Part shown: piece after piece, positions 1 to 7,524 of the stretch
Position numbering within the stretch: position 1 is the stretch's first letter
Layout: every line of letters begins with the position of its first letter
Source of the DNA: Aliidiomarina halalkaliphila
GTDB lineage: Bacteria; Pseudomonadota; Gammaproteobacteria; Enterobacterales; Alteromonadaceae
DNA: 64,000 bases
Assembly (NCBI RefSeq): GCF_007096385.1
Contig: NZ_VJWL01000001.1
Span: forward strand, 62,001 to 126,000
Direction: 5' to 3'
Notes under the pieces: model-generated
Database searches by the model: none
Seen by the model: the letters and a program-made list of their open reading frames with translations, nothing else
Told to the model about the DNA's origin: nothing
Program-made: the position numbers and the translations under genes

Positions 1-497
1 GCGTGCATGCCATGTAAATCAACGCCGGTACTATTTAGTAAGTGAATCACACCATGTGGTGTACAAGGGCGCAGTAAAGGCATGCGCTGAGACAAGCGAC
101 CAATATTGTATGGGTGAAATCCGTCGACGTCTTTTTGCGGCGCAATGCGCTCCAAAATACGGGTGGCATCAAGGCCTGCAGGGAGCGGTAACTGAACGAG
201 AATTCCATCGGTTTCCGGATCCTGATTAAGCTCATCAATCAGGGCTTCGAGAGTTTCTTGCTTGGTGGTGACAGGAAGGTCGTATGCTTTTGAAACAAAT
301 CCTACTTCATCGCAGGCCTTACGCTTGCTGCCTACATATACTTGCGACGCGGGATCTTGGCCCACCAGAACAACCGCAAGCCCCGGGGCGCGTTGGTGGC
401 GTGCACGGCGTTCTTGTACACCCTGCTTTACTTTATCGCGAATTTGCTGGGCGATTCTCTTTCCATCAATCAGTTGTGCTTGGCTCGGGGAGGTCAT
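1..497 (-). CDS. folD: FolD, methylenetetrahydrofolate dehydrogenase/cyclohydrolase (5' part only)
   Basis: This is the N-terminal 165 codons of FolD; the gene continues past the left edge of the window. The cytosolic enzyme interconverts 5,10-methylene-, methenyl- and 10-formyl-tetrahydrofolate with NADP, supplying one-carbon units. Visible family motifs are [13 protein letters not shown], the [13 protein letters not shown] stretch with the conserved Tyr and Lys of the active site, [10 protein letters not shown] and KDVDGFHP. The start is the ATG whose complement lies at 495-497, giving [16 protein letters not shown], as is usual for the family. It is transcribed away from the tRNA cluster. 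Identification is firm; the C-terminal NADP-binding half is not visible. Confidence 0.97.
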   Translation of the reverse strand, partial: MTSPSQAQLIDGKRIAQQIRDKVKQGVQERRARHQRAPGLAVVLVGQDPASQVYVGSKRKACDEVGFVSKAYDLPVTTKQETLEALIDELNQDPETDGILVQLPLPAGLDATRILERIAPQKDVDGFHPYNIGRLSQRMPLLRPCTPHGVIHLLNSTGVDLHGMH

Positions 498-647
498 AGT
501 CTCGTTCCGGAAACAGTGAAGTGGCTGACTGGGTCCATATTGTCGCAGAAAATCAGCTGTTAGCACAATGAAATGCACGAACTTTGCCCGTATTTTCCGT
601 TCTCTGCCTTAAAAATAGCCAGACAGTCAGGTATTCTCAAAAATTGT

Positions 648-676
648 TTGACGATATGGTGTCAGATAGGTAATAT
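648..676 (+). promoter_or_regulatory. Sigma-70 promoter of the tRNA cluster
   Basis: TTGACG (648-653) and TAATAT (671-676) are separated by 17 bp. The -10 is followed by a GC-rich stretch (CGCCCCCG), the type of discriminator typical of stringently controlled stable-RNA promoters. It lies about 45 bp upstream of the first tRNA. Read from sequence only. Confidence 0.6.
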
Positions 677-721
677 TCGCCCCCGTTGTCGCCCAGACAT
701 TTTGTGCTGAGTGGCAACTGT

Positions 722-798
722 CGGCGAGTAGCGCAGTTTGGTAGCGCACTTGGTTTGGGTCCAAGGGGTCGCAGGTTCAAATCCTGTCTCGCCGACCA
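722..798 (+). tRNA. tRNA-Pro (TGG)
   Basis: A 77-nt cloverleaf with a 7-bp acceptor stem CGGCGAG/CTCGCCG, a D arm, an anticodon loop TTTGGGT with anticodon TGG, the T loop TTCAAAT and an encoded CCA end. It is the first of two near-identical tRNA-Pro copies bracketing tRNA-Arg and tRNA-His. Confidence 0.97.
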
Positions 799-831
799 TT
801 TTTTTCCCAGCGTTACCGCAGGAAGAACAGC

Positions 832-908
832 GCGCCCGTAGCTCAGTTGGATAGAGCAGCGGCCTTCTAAGCCGTCGGTCGCAGGTTCGAATCCTGCCGG
901 GCGTGCCA
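832..908 (+). tRNA. tRNA-Arg (TCT)
   Basis: A 77-nt tRNA beginning GCGCCCGTAGCTCAG. The anticodon stem GCGGC/GCCGT encloses the loop CTTCTAA, giving anticodon TCT, which reads AGA and AGG. The T arm GCAGGTTCGAATCCTGC and encoded CCA are intact. It is 33 bp after tRNA-Pro and probably part of the same transcript. Confidence 0.97.
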
Positions 909-961
909 GGCTTGCAGGGATCTGGAGCAAACCAGACGAGGTTAGCGCAAGCACATTCAGT

Positions 962-1038
962 GGTGGGTGTAGCTCAGTTGGTAGAGCCCCGGATTGTGAT
1001 TCCGGTTGTCGTGGGTTCGAGTCCCATCATCCACCCCA
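962..1038 (+). tRNA. tRNA-His (GTG)
   Basis: A 77-nt tRNA with the extra 5' G at position -1 that is diagnostic of tRNA-His, anticodon GTG within the loop TTGTGAT, the T arm GTGGGTTCGAGTCCCAT and an encoded CCA. Third gene of the cluster. Confidence 0.97.
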
Positions 1039-1066
1039 TTTCTAACATCTTCATTTTCAGTACTGT

Positions 1067-1143
1067 CGGCGATTAGCGCAGTTTGGTAGCGCACTTGGTT
1101 TGGGTCCAAGGGGTCGCAGGTTCAAATCCTGCATCGCCGACCA
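1067..1143 (+). tRNA. tRNA-Pro (TGG), second copy
   Basis: Differs from the copy at 722-798 only at the acceptor stem position 7:66 pair (T:A instead of G:C, a compensatory change) and at one T-stem base that turns a G:U into a G:C pair. Anticodon TGG, CCA encoded. Last tRNA of the cluster. Confidence 0.97.
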
Positions 1144-1165
1144 CTCTGTTTCTTTTAAATTCCCT

Positions 1166-1182
1166 AAAGCGTTCCGCTTTTC
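1166..1182 (+). terminator. Weak intrinsic terminator after the tRNA cluster
   Basis: A 6-bp stem AAAGCG/CGCTTT with a 3-nt loop and a short T run, starting 23 bp after the last CCA. The stem is short, so termination is probably incomplete. Confidence 0.45.
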
Positions 1183-1208
1183 TGTACGCGACAATTCCTG
1201 TTGAACTA

Positions 1209-1243
1209 TGTGAATTTCACATGCGTTTAGCCATGCCTATGAT
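1209..1243 (+). promoter_or_regulatory. Promoter with palindromic operator before the QEGLA-motif gene
   Basis: TTCACA (1216-1221, 5/6 of consensus) and TATGAT (1238-1243, 5/6) are 16 bp apart. The -35 hexamer is the right arm of a perfect 13-bp palindrome TGTGAATTTCACA (1209-1221). The half-sites resemble CRP half-sites but the gap is 3 bp rather than 6, so CRP is unlikely. A repressor or activator dimer at this site would directly control the promoter. Confidence 0.5.
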
Positions 1244-1278
1244 AAGCTGTGCTGAGTTATCTCAGTATGGGAACCGTT

Positions 1279-2559
1279 ATGGTTGAACAACAGCTATTGC
1301 AACACGCTCGAACGCTTTCCGACCGCTTAGTGCAACTTCAGTCGCCCATTCGAATCCTTGATGCGATTAATTGGGATCGCAGTATTCGCGAGGAGTTTTT
1401 TGCCAATAAAGCGCAAAAGAACCCAGCGGTTGATCGCGACTATTATCAACGTAAACCTCTGGGCTTTGATCCGGTAGCCTTGCGGCACGAGTTAGCTGAG
1501 TTGCAGCGAGATATTACCCGCCAGTTAGGGCGCCTTAGCCCGATCGCGCAATTAATGAGCCGTGCCTGCCGGGAGTATCGCGATGTGGTGCGTATGTTGG
1601 AAGCCCGCGGCACGCCAGAATTTCACGAGTTATCCGTGGAGCTATTTGGGCATCCAGATGACGTGTTTCACGCCAATGAACCGTCGTTGGTAGAGCTGGC
1701 GCATATGCTTCAGGCGCCACTGGACTCATTGCTAGCGAGTGACGCATTGCCTGAAGAAAGTAAAAACATTGATGCGGCAGACGCGGTAAAGCAATTACAG
1801 TCGCAGCTCAATGCCAGTATGGGCGGAGTCGACGTACAAGTGATGTTATCCGACGGTATCGTGAGTGATGCGGCGGCGGGTAGTGACCGAATAAAGCTGA
1901 ACCAGGATGTACGTTTTTCCCAACGGGAACTCGATATATTGGAGGTGCACGAAGGCTGGATTCACGTAGGAACCACGCAGAATGGATTACGCCAACCGTA
2001 TTTAACCTGTTTGAGTAAAGGCACTCCCAGCGCGACTATTACCCAAGAGGGGATTGCTGTTCTCACGGAAGTCATCACCTTGCGTTCTACGCCACGTCGC
2101 CTGGCCAAATTGGTACAACGGATTCATGCGGTCGCGTTAGCTGCCGATGGCGCTGAATTTGTGGAAGTGTTTCGAAAGTGCAAAGAGCAAGGCATGCGTG
2201 AAGATGAAGCCTACACACTGACCCAGCGAGTCTTTCGTGGCAGTGTGCCCACGGGGAAGCCATTTACCAAAGATTTGGCCTATATTCGCGGCTTTGTGCT
2301 GGTATATAACTTGATTCGGGTTGCGGTGCAGCTCGGTAAAATTGATCGCTTGCCATTGCTACTTACCGGCAAGATAGCAGTAGATGATTTTCGTTTGATT
2401 TGCGAACTCTACGACAGCGGGGTGATTACGGCGCCGCATTATGTGCCGCCCCATTTTAAAGATTTACGCGGATTAGCGACTTGGTTAAGTGTAGGGCGGT
2501 TCTTGGGTGATTTTTCATTTACCCAGCTAGAAAACGATTATCGTCCGTTAATACCTTGA
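1279..2559 (+). CDS. QEGLA-motif protein, DUF1704/tyrosine-carboxypeptidase-like metallopeptidase homologue
   Basis: A 426-residue protein of the family named for its QEGLA motif, once called flavohemoglobin expression-modulating protein. The zinc motif HEGWIH (H224-E225...H228) and the downstream QEGIA (256-260) are both present, followed by a helical C-terminal region. DUF1704 members in eukaryotes were recognised as tyrosine carboxypeptidases acting on tubulin; the bacterial substrate is not known to me. There is no signal peptide, so it is probably cytosolic. I prefer the ATG at 1279, which has a GGGAA stretch upstream; the in-frame ATG at 1267 would add four residues. The next gene follows after 46 bp. 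Confidence 0.85.
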   Translation: MVEQQLLQHARTLSDRLVQLQSPIRILDAINWDRSIREEFFANKAQKNPAVDRDYYQRKPLGFDPVALRHELAELQRDITRQLGRLSPIAQLMSRACREYRDVVRMLEARGTPEFHELSVELFGHPDDVFHANEPSLVELAHMLQAPLDSLLASDALPEESKNIDAADAVKQLQSQLNASMGGVDVQVMLSDGIVSDAAAGSDRIKLNQDVRFSQRELDILEVHEGWIHVGTTQNGLRQPYLTCLSKGTPSATITQEGIAVLTEVITLRSTPRRLAKLVQRIHAVALAADGAEFVEVFRKCKEQGMREDEAYTLTQRVFRGSVPTGKPFTKDLAYIRGFVLVYNLIRVAVQLGKIDRLPLLLTGKIAVDDFRLICELYDSGVITAPHYVPPHFKDLRGLATWLSVGRFLGDFSFTQLENDYRPLIP

Positions 2560-2605
2560 AGCGAAGCCCGCAACTGATTAACTGTATTTGAAACGAGAGC
2601 GCAGT

Positions 2606-3763
2606 ATGAGTCAAAAATTGACCACAGAATATTCCCCGGAAACCCGATTGGCGCAAGCTTTGGGGTACGTGGATGATTCGACCCAAGGATTAGTTCCCCC
2701 TATTTATACGTCCACCACTTATTTGCGCGACGAGGACAACCAGTATCGATCTGGGCGAGTCTATTCTCGAGCGGATAATCCCACTTACTCCCCGGTTGAA
2801 CGGGTGCTCATGAGCCTCGAGCAGGGTACCGATGCCTTATTGTTTTCTTCGGGGATGGCCGCAGCGACGGCAGTGTTTCAAGGATTGCCTGCGGGAAGTC
2901 ATGTGATTGCGCCAACGGTGATGTACTGGGCTCTGCGCGCTTGGCTTCTGAATTGGGGTAGAGACTGGGGCCTGCGAGTTAGTTTCGTTGATACGTCAGA
3001 TATTACCGCGATAGAAGCGGCGGTTATTCCTGGGGAAACCGCTCTTATATGGCTAGAGACGCCAGCGAACCCGCTTTGGGGTGTCTCGGATATCGCTGCC
3101 ATTAGTGAACTTGCCCATCATCATGGCGCCAAAGTGGCGGTCGACTCAACTGTGGCCACGCCTCTATTGACGCAACCCTTGAGCTTGGGGGCGGACTATG
3201 TGATGCATTCGGCGACTAAGTATTTGAATGGTCACTCGGATGTGATTGCGGGCGCATTGATTACTCGCTCGGTTGACCCTATTTGGGAAAAAATCCGCAT
3301 GGTTCGCAAGCAGGGCGGTGCGGTGTTGAGCCCTCATGATGCCAATCAATTATTGCGGGGCATGCGCACCATGCATTTGCGGGTACGTGAAAGTTGCCAG
3401 TCGGCCCAGTGGTTAGCCGAACAGTTGCAACAGTGCGCGGATGTAGCACAGGTGCTTTACCCTGGTCTTCCAGACTTCCCGGGCCATGCTATTGCGGCAA
3501 AGCAAATGCAGGGCGGTTTTGGAGGTATGTTATCTATTCGCTTGCAGGGGGGCGAACAGAGCGCGATTCAGACGGCAGCACGGACGCAGCTTTGGAAACG
3601 CGCAACCTCCCTCGGTGGTGTTGAAAGTTTAATTGAACACCGTGCGAGTATTGAAGGCCCAGATACACCGGTTCCTAGCGATCTATTACGCTTATCGGTG
3701 GGTATTGAACGGAAAGAAGAGCTGCTCGCCGATTTATTACAGGCGTTTGCAGCCGCGCAGTGA
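2606..3763 (+). CDS. PLP-dependent Cys/Met metabolism enzyme (cystathionine beta-lyase-like)
   Basis: A 385-residue fold-type I PLP enzyme of the trans-sulfuration family. The Schiff-base lysine is K205 in SATKYLNGHSD; the phosphate-binding SSGMAAATA motif and the YSRADNPTYSPVE segment that contributes the neighbouring subunit's Tyr and Arg are clear. The likely reaction is cleavage of cystathionine to homocysteine, pyruvate and ammonia, but a synthase or gamma-lyase role cannot be excluded from sequence. The start is the ATG at 2606; an upstream in-frame TTG at 2588 lacks support. The stop is 12 bp before yigZ, so the two are probably co-transcribed. Confidence 0.88.
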   Translation: MSQKLTTEYSPETRLAQALGYVDDSTQGLVPPIYTSTTYLRDEDNQYRSGRVYSRADNPTYSPVERVLMSLEQGTDALLFSSGMAAATAVFQGLPAGSHVIAPTVMYWALRAWLLNWGRDWGLRVSFVDTSDITAIEAAVIPGETALIWLETPANPLWGVSDIAAISELAHHHGAKVAVDSTVATPLLTQPLSLGADYVMHSATKYLNGHSDVIAGALITRSVDPIWEKIRMVRKQGGAVLSPHDANQLLRGMRTMHLRVRESCQSAQWLAEQLQQCADVAQVLYPGLPDFPGHAIAAKQMQGGFGGMLSIRLQGGEQSAIQTAARTQLWKRATSLGGVESLIEHRASIEGPDTPVPSDLLRLSVGIERKEELLADLLQAFAAAQ

Positions 3764-3775
3764 GTGGGTAAGACG

Positions 3776-4372
3776 ATGAGTTACCCCATTCCTGCCGGTG
3801 AGCTAGAAATCACGCTGGACGTAAAGAAAAGTCGTTTTATCGCACGTGCCGCTTATGCGCCGAGCCGAGAGAAAGCCCTTGCAGTGGTTGCCGACATGCA
3901 ACGTCGTTACCCGGATGCCGGGCATCATTGTTATGGCTTTTTAGTGGGCCATCCGCAGTCGGCAAGCAGTGGTGCCGCAAATGATGACGGCGAGCCCAGC
4001 GGAACCGCAGGAAAACCGATCTTAAACGTTATTCAGCATAAAGGTATTGGGGACGTCATCGTGGTTGTTAGTCGCTACTTTGGCGGTGTTAAACTCGGTG
4101 CTGGGGGCTTAGTTCGTGCATATTCGCAAGCGGCAGAACAGGTATTATCGGCGTTAAAAATAAGCGCGCACATTGCACAATCGCAAATCCTGGTAGCGTT
4201 GGATTTCTCCCAAGAGCAAAGCTTACGACATTGGCTTGCCAGTCATGATGGTGTGGTGAGTGGAGTAACCTATGGTGAGCAGGTGAGGCTGCAGGTCATT
4301 TTACCTAGTGCACAATTAGAGTGCTTACAGGCTTGGTGCGAGCAGTTTCATGCCACCTGGGAGCTCGACTGA
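3776..4372 (+). CDS. yigZ: YigZ/IMPACT family protein (UPF0029)
   Basis: A 198-residue protein with the N-terminal UPF0029 domain, seen in SRFIARAAY, DAGHHCYGF, NDDGEPSGTAGKPIL and VVVSRYFGGVKLGAGGLVRAYSQAA. The shorter C-terminal region is the DUF1949 type with a ferredoxin-like fold. The family is related to eukaryotic IMPACT and its bacterial role is poorly defined. Length is close to the usual 200-205. The ATG at 3776 is preceded by GGTAAG; the GTG at 3764 directly after the previous stop is less likely. Confidence 0.93.
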   Translation: MSYPIPAGELEITLDVKKSRFIARAAYAPSREKALAVVADMQRRYPDAGHHCYGFLVGHPQSASSGAANDDGEPSGTAGKPILNVIQHKGIGDVIVVVSRYFGGVKLGAGGLVRAYSQAAEQVLSALKISAHIAQSQILVALDFSQEQSLRHWLASHDGVVSGVTYGEQVRLQVILPSAQLECLQAWCEQFHATWELD

Positions 4373-4398
4373 CCGCAAGCAAATGCATGCTAGCGGTC
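4371..4398. terminator. Bidirectional hairpin between yigZ and the lipoprotein gene
   Basis: GACCGC-A-AGCA pairs with TGCT-A-GCGGTC around a 6-nt loop (10 pairs, one A.A mismatch). The yigZ stop codon overlaps its foot. On the plus strand AGTTTTATTT follows. The hairpin separates two convergent genes, so it can serve both. Confidence 0.5.
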
Positions 4399-4404
4399 GG
4401 AGTT

Positions 4405-5130
4405 TTATTTCTCGTTGAGTAGTAGGTGTCGATTACTTAAGTCGACACGACAGATGTCGTTATCCGCATGTGAGAACGCATCTTTGTATGTGTGCTGCAC
4501 AAATCGCGTTTCTCCAATCCCCAAACTTACCAGATCCGGCCAACTGTAATTAAAGCGCTCGTAATCCATGCAACCGAGGCGCGGGTGGAATCCGTAAATA
4601 GTGATATGTTGATCAACACTAACACGCTCAAAAAAGCGTGTTTCACGACGTAAATATTGATCACTATAGCGGGTTACAAAATCACGAATACCCGGCAGAA
4701 TGTAGCTTTCCCATTGTAAAATTACGCTTTGATTAAGCGCTCCACCAGACCACGTAATGAGTGCCTCGGGATACACCTCGCGGACGGAAGCTGCGGTAAA
4801 CAAATAATTGGCACAAAGACCTTCGCAGCGCTCACGGATACGCAGAGTGACTTGGTGCCGTTGCAATAAATAACCAATTTGCATGGCCGCCATGGGGTCA
4901 CCAGACACACTATTAACAGCGAGAATTCTAGGCGGGTTGTCTTGCTCAAATAGTTCGCGCAAATGATTAAAGCTAGGTGTGTTCAGTGGTCCTGAGTAGT
5001 GAACCACGCCGTCGTCGACGTAGATATCAGCCAACCCCTCAGGTTCAACAGGGGTACTGCAACCGGTGATGAATAGTAAGGGAATAAGGCTCGCGGAAAG
5101 AACCGCGAGCCGACAACATTTACTTACCAT
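4405..5130 (-). CDS. Lipoprotein with a ClpP/crotonase-like fold, probably catalytically dead
   Basis: A 241-residue protein with a lipoprotein signal peptide; the lipobox LFITGC puts the lipidated Cys at residue 24. Residues 69-130 resemble the ClpP-like periplasmic proteins I know by the pattern NS.GGD ... C.SSCANYLFTA ... WHGGA. Here these read NSVSGD (73-78), CEGLCANYLF (102-111) and WSGGA (127-131), so the expected Ser and His positions hold Leu and Ser. The ATG at 5130 lies inside the end of doxX (11-bp overlap) with GGAG upstream, suggesting translational coupling. The fold assignment is from pattern memory and is moderate; the function is unknown. Confidence 0.6.
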   Translation of the reverse strand: MVSKCCRLAVLSASLIPLLFITGCSTPVEPEGLADIYVDDGVVHYSGPLNTPSFNHLRELFEQDNPPRILAVNSVSGDPMAAMQIGYLLQRHQVTLRIRERCEGLCANYLFTAASVREVYPEALITWSGGALNQSVILQWESYILPGIRDFVTRYSDQYLRRETRFFERVSVDQHITIYGFHPRLGCMDYERFNYSWPDLVSLGIGETRFVQHTYKDAFSHADNDICRVDLSNRHLLLNEK

Positions 5131-5521
5131 CGAGACTCCATTTACCTGGACCTGCAGCGGCAAGGAATAGGAAGATAAAGCAGAATAACGCTGCTGGTTC
5201 TCCACCATTCATCATCGGCATAAACCAGCTGCCGTGCTCAAGGGCATGCCAGCCCCAGTATGCGATGGCCATCATGCCGGATGCCAAAAACGCAGCTATC
5301 CGCGTTTGGAATCCGATAAGTACGAGTACCCCAAGAATGATTTCTAGGATACCAACGGCACCAAAAAACGACATCAATGGAAGTTCTGCGAACATATCTA
5401 CCGCTGGCCATTTGAATATTTTAGCCGTGCCGTGGAGTAAGAACATCCAGGCAGTGGTGATACGCAAAATTGCAGTGATTTCGCCTTGATAGGCAGCGAG
5501 TTTCTTGAGTGGGTTTGACAT
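5120..5521 (-). CDS. DoxX family membrane protein
   Basis: A 133-residue inner-membrane protein with four predicted hydrophobic helices. It has the DoxX features R.......F..HG..K and the glycine-rich FGAVGILEIILGVLVLIGFQTRIAAF. The family's biochemical role is loosely defined; it has been linked to redox and thiol stress and to quinol oxidase partners. The ATG at 5521 has a strong GAGGAAGAG ribosome site; the upstream in-frame start at 5536 is not needed. Its end overlaps the following lipoprotein gene. Confidence 0.88.
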   Translation of the reverse strand: MSNPLKKLAAYQGEITAILRITTAWMFLLHGTAKIFKWPAVDMFAELPLMSFFGAVGILEIILGVLVLIGFQTRIAAFLASGMMAIAYWGWHALEHGSWFMPMMNGGEPAALFCFIFLFLAAAGPGKWSLDGK

Positions 5522-5626
5522 GTAGCTCTTCCTCACATTTTGTTTGTAGTTTTACAGCAAAGGAAGTGCACCGGATACGGCGCAGATGCACCACCACACA
5601 TTAAAACACTTTAACGGAAAAAACAG

Positions 5627-7156
5627 CTATTTATTTTCGATGCGTGGAAAGACCTGATTTCGGCCATCTCGTTTCGCCTGACCCAGATTATTTTCCGCTT
5701 CAGAAATTGCATCATCGGCGGTTAACTTGTCGGTCACTTCAGCAATCCCGGCACTCATCGATACGAACCCCTGGGGTGAATCCTTGTGTTCGATGGCCAG
5801 TTCATTGAGTAACTGCAAAAAGCTCGCGACTCGTTTTTTCGCCATGGTGTATTCAACATGCGGGATTAAAACTGAAAACCGAGCACCGTCGTACCGGCTC
5901 ACTAATTCCCCATGACGACGAAAATGCGATTGCAGAATGTCGGCTATACGGCGCAATAGACCGTCACCAGCCTGCAGCCCATAGTGGTCGTTATATTTGC
6001 GGAAATGGTCGATATCAAACATGGCCACTGTGAGGGCAAAATCTTGTCGGCGTGAGCGCGAAATTTCTTCTTCCAAACGCTCGGAGAATTGACGGCGGTT
6101 GGCTAATCCAGTTAAACCGTCGCGCAACGCTAATTCTCGGAGAGCATCGTTTGCTGCGATTAATTGCTGTTGCGAGGTGTGCAAGGACTGATAAAAACGT
6201 TGGCTTTGAATCGCGTTGGCAATCATTTCGCCAACCAGTTTGAAGCGGCGAATATCGGCTTCCGACCAATGTCGCTCGCGAGCAACCATGTCGCATCCGA
6301 CGAACCCGATCATTTCATTGGCGGCATACATGGCAACACAGAGCATCGAGCGAATGTCTTCGCGTTCGAATTCAGCGCGCTCGGCAGCACCTTCTTCGGG
6401 TATCTTCGAGGTGTCATGAATAACAAATAGACCTTCTTCTTGAATTCGCTCGAAGAACCAAGGAAGACCTTCAGACGGAACATTCTGTAAGTCATCGACG
6501 TGACTGGTGATACCTTCGCGGACCCACTCGTGGGTGTTGCTCATGGCTGACATATCGTATTCGAATAAAAATACGTAGGTGCGATCTGACTGGCAAAACT
6601 CCCCGAGCGCGGCAAGTGCTTGCTGAATATGCTGTTCCGCTTCGTCGCCTTGGGCATTTATGAGCTTAGTTGATAATTCCGAAATGAGCTTATCGAAGGA
6701 AATTAAGTCACGCAGCGAAATCTCGGAGGTCAGTAAATCGGCATGTTGCCCCTGATGGCGGAACAGCCGATGATCGCGAGGTTGAATAGTAACGAGAAAG
6801 CCTGTGCCTTCTTTCATGTGTACCGACGCACTTTGTACATTTAATGGCAGACCGTTGAAAATAAGGTCGCGACGCTCAACGTGGTCACCGCTGAGTCCGG
6901 CAATAATCGGCGACATTAGCGGGGATACTTCGCGAGGCAAACTGATCAATTCCCGATCAACAGTGAACGCAAGGTGCTCGAGTTGATTGGCAATATCCCC
7001 ATCATCGAAGAGGCCAAACATCTCTAATGCAGTTTGGTTTGCATGCACCACCGGTGAGGACTGTGCGTTGCTAGCAGGAATGGTGTAGAACACCGCCAAA
7101 GGCAATGCATCTAAAACCGCGATCAGTTCAGCGGAATTGGGTAATTGACGCCCCAT
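5627..7156 (-). CDS. PAS-GAF-GGDEF protein with degenerate GGDEF motif
   Basis: A 509-residue cytosolic sensor protein. An N-terminal PAS-like region (about 10-140) is followed by a GAF domain (about 165-330, with SDRTYVFLFEYD and ERHWSEADIRRFKLVGEMIANAI), a short coiled linker and a GGDEF domain (about 350-505, starting LRDGLTGLANRRQF). The domain keeps the FDIDHFRKYND metal and substrate region, but the signature at residues 423-427 (5876-5890) reads DGARF instead of GGDEF. Loss of the catalytic D/E pair makes diguanylate cyclase activity unlikely; the protein may bind GTP or c-di-GMP as a sensor or interact with an active enzyme. No EAL domain. The ATG at 7156 follows AAGG; an in-frame TTG lies 18 bp upstream. 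Confidence 0.9.
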   Translation of the reverse strand: MGRQLPNSAELIAVLDALPLAVFYTIPASNAQSSPVVHANQTALEMFGLFDDGDIANQLEHLAFTVDRELISLPREVSPLMSPIIAGLSGDHVERRDLIFNGLPLNVQSASVHMKEGTGFLVTIQPRDHRLFRHQGQHADLLTSEISLRDLISFDKLISELSTKLINAQGDEAEQHIQQALAALGEFCQSDRTYVFLFEYDMSAMSNTHEWVREGITSHVDDLQNVPSEGLPWFFERIQEEGLFVIHDTSKIPEEGAAERAEFEREDIRSMLCVAMYAANEMIGFVGCDMVARERHWSEADIRRFKLVGEMIANAIQSQRFYQSLHTSQQQLIAANDALRELALRDGLTGLANRRQFSERLEEEISRSRRQDFALTVAMFDIDHFRKYNDHYGLQAGDGLLRRIADILQSHFRRHGELVSRYDGARFSVLIPHVEYTMAKKRVASFLQLLNELAIEHKDSPQGFVSMSAGIAEVTDKLTADDAISEAENNLGQAKRDGRNQVFPRIENK

Positions 7157-7524
7157 AAATGAACCTTGTTCCAAGAGAGAAGTAGAAAGAATCGTTATTA
7201 TTATGTTGCAAAAGAGTGCTGATTTATCGCGTGAATGTCAATGCTGCGCCGCGTGGTAAATGTCAAAAACTCTATACAGACGTGTATTTCTTGTGGAATT
7301 ATTGGGCGCTCACGCTCGACTCATGGGGTTGTGATCGTTATAATGTCGCGTCATTTTTTCAAGAAGTGCCGATTTTAACGAGTTCATGATTAGAACTGGG
7401 CGTTTCAGAAAAAGCGTGGGTGAGTGCTGCGAGTATGGGCACCCCAGATTTTGGAGCAGCCGCAATGATGTGAGCTGCGGTAATACGAACATGCACCATT
7501 AAGTGATGCTGAGGTAACAACGCA
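7157..7524. other. Divergent intergenic region between GGDEF gene and tig
   Basis: About 370 bp without a convincing gene. It holds the tig promoter (7316-7344) and a roughly 175-nt tig leader that can form a small GCAGC/GCTGC hairpin. On the minus strand a perfect TTGACA occurs upstream of the GGDEF gene, but I find no matching -10 at the right distance. Short open frames here have no coding character. Confidence 0.6.
7316..7344 (+). promoter_or_regulatory. Sigma-70 promoter of tig
   Basis: TCGACT (7316-7321, 4/6) and a perfect TATAAT (7339-7344) are 17 bp apart. Transcription would start near 7351, giving tig a long leader of about 175 nt. Confidence 0.65.

Noticed and set aside
637-954. 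A 105-codon minus-strand frame over two tRNA genes
   Set aside because: It contains the peptide pattern RPAGFEPATDGLEGR / ARQDLNLRPLGPKPS that arises from translating tRNA genes in reverse; not a real protein.
1209-1221. A CRP site
   Set aside because: Half-sites TGTGA and TCACA match CRP, but the gap is 3 bp instead of 6, so a CRP dimer would not fit.
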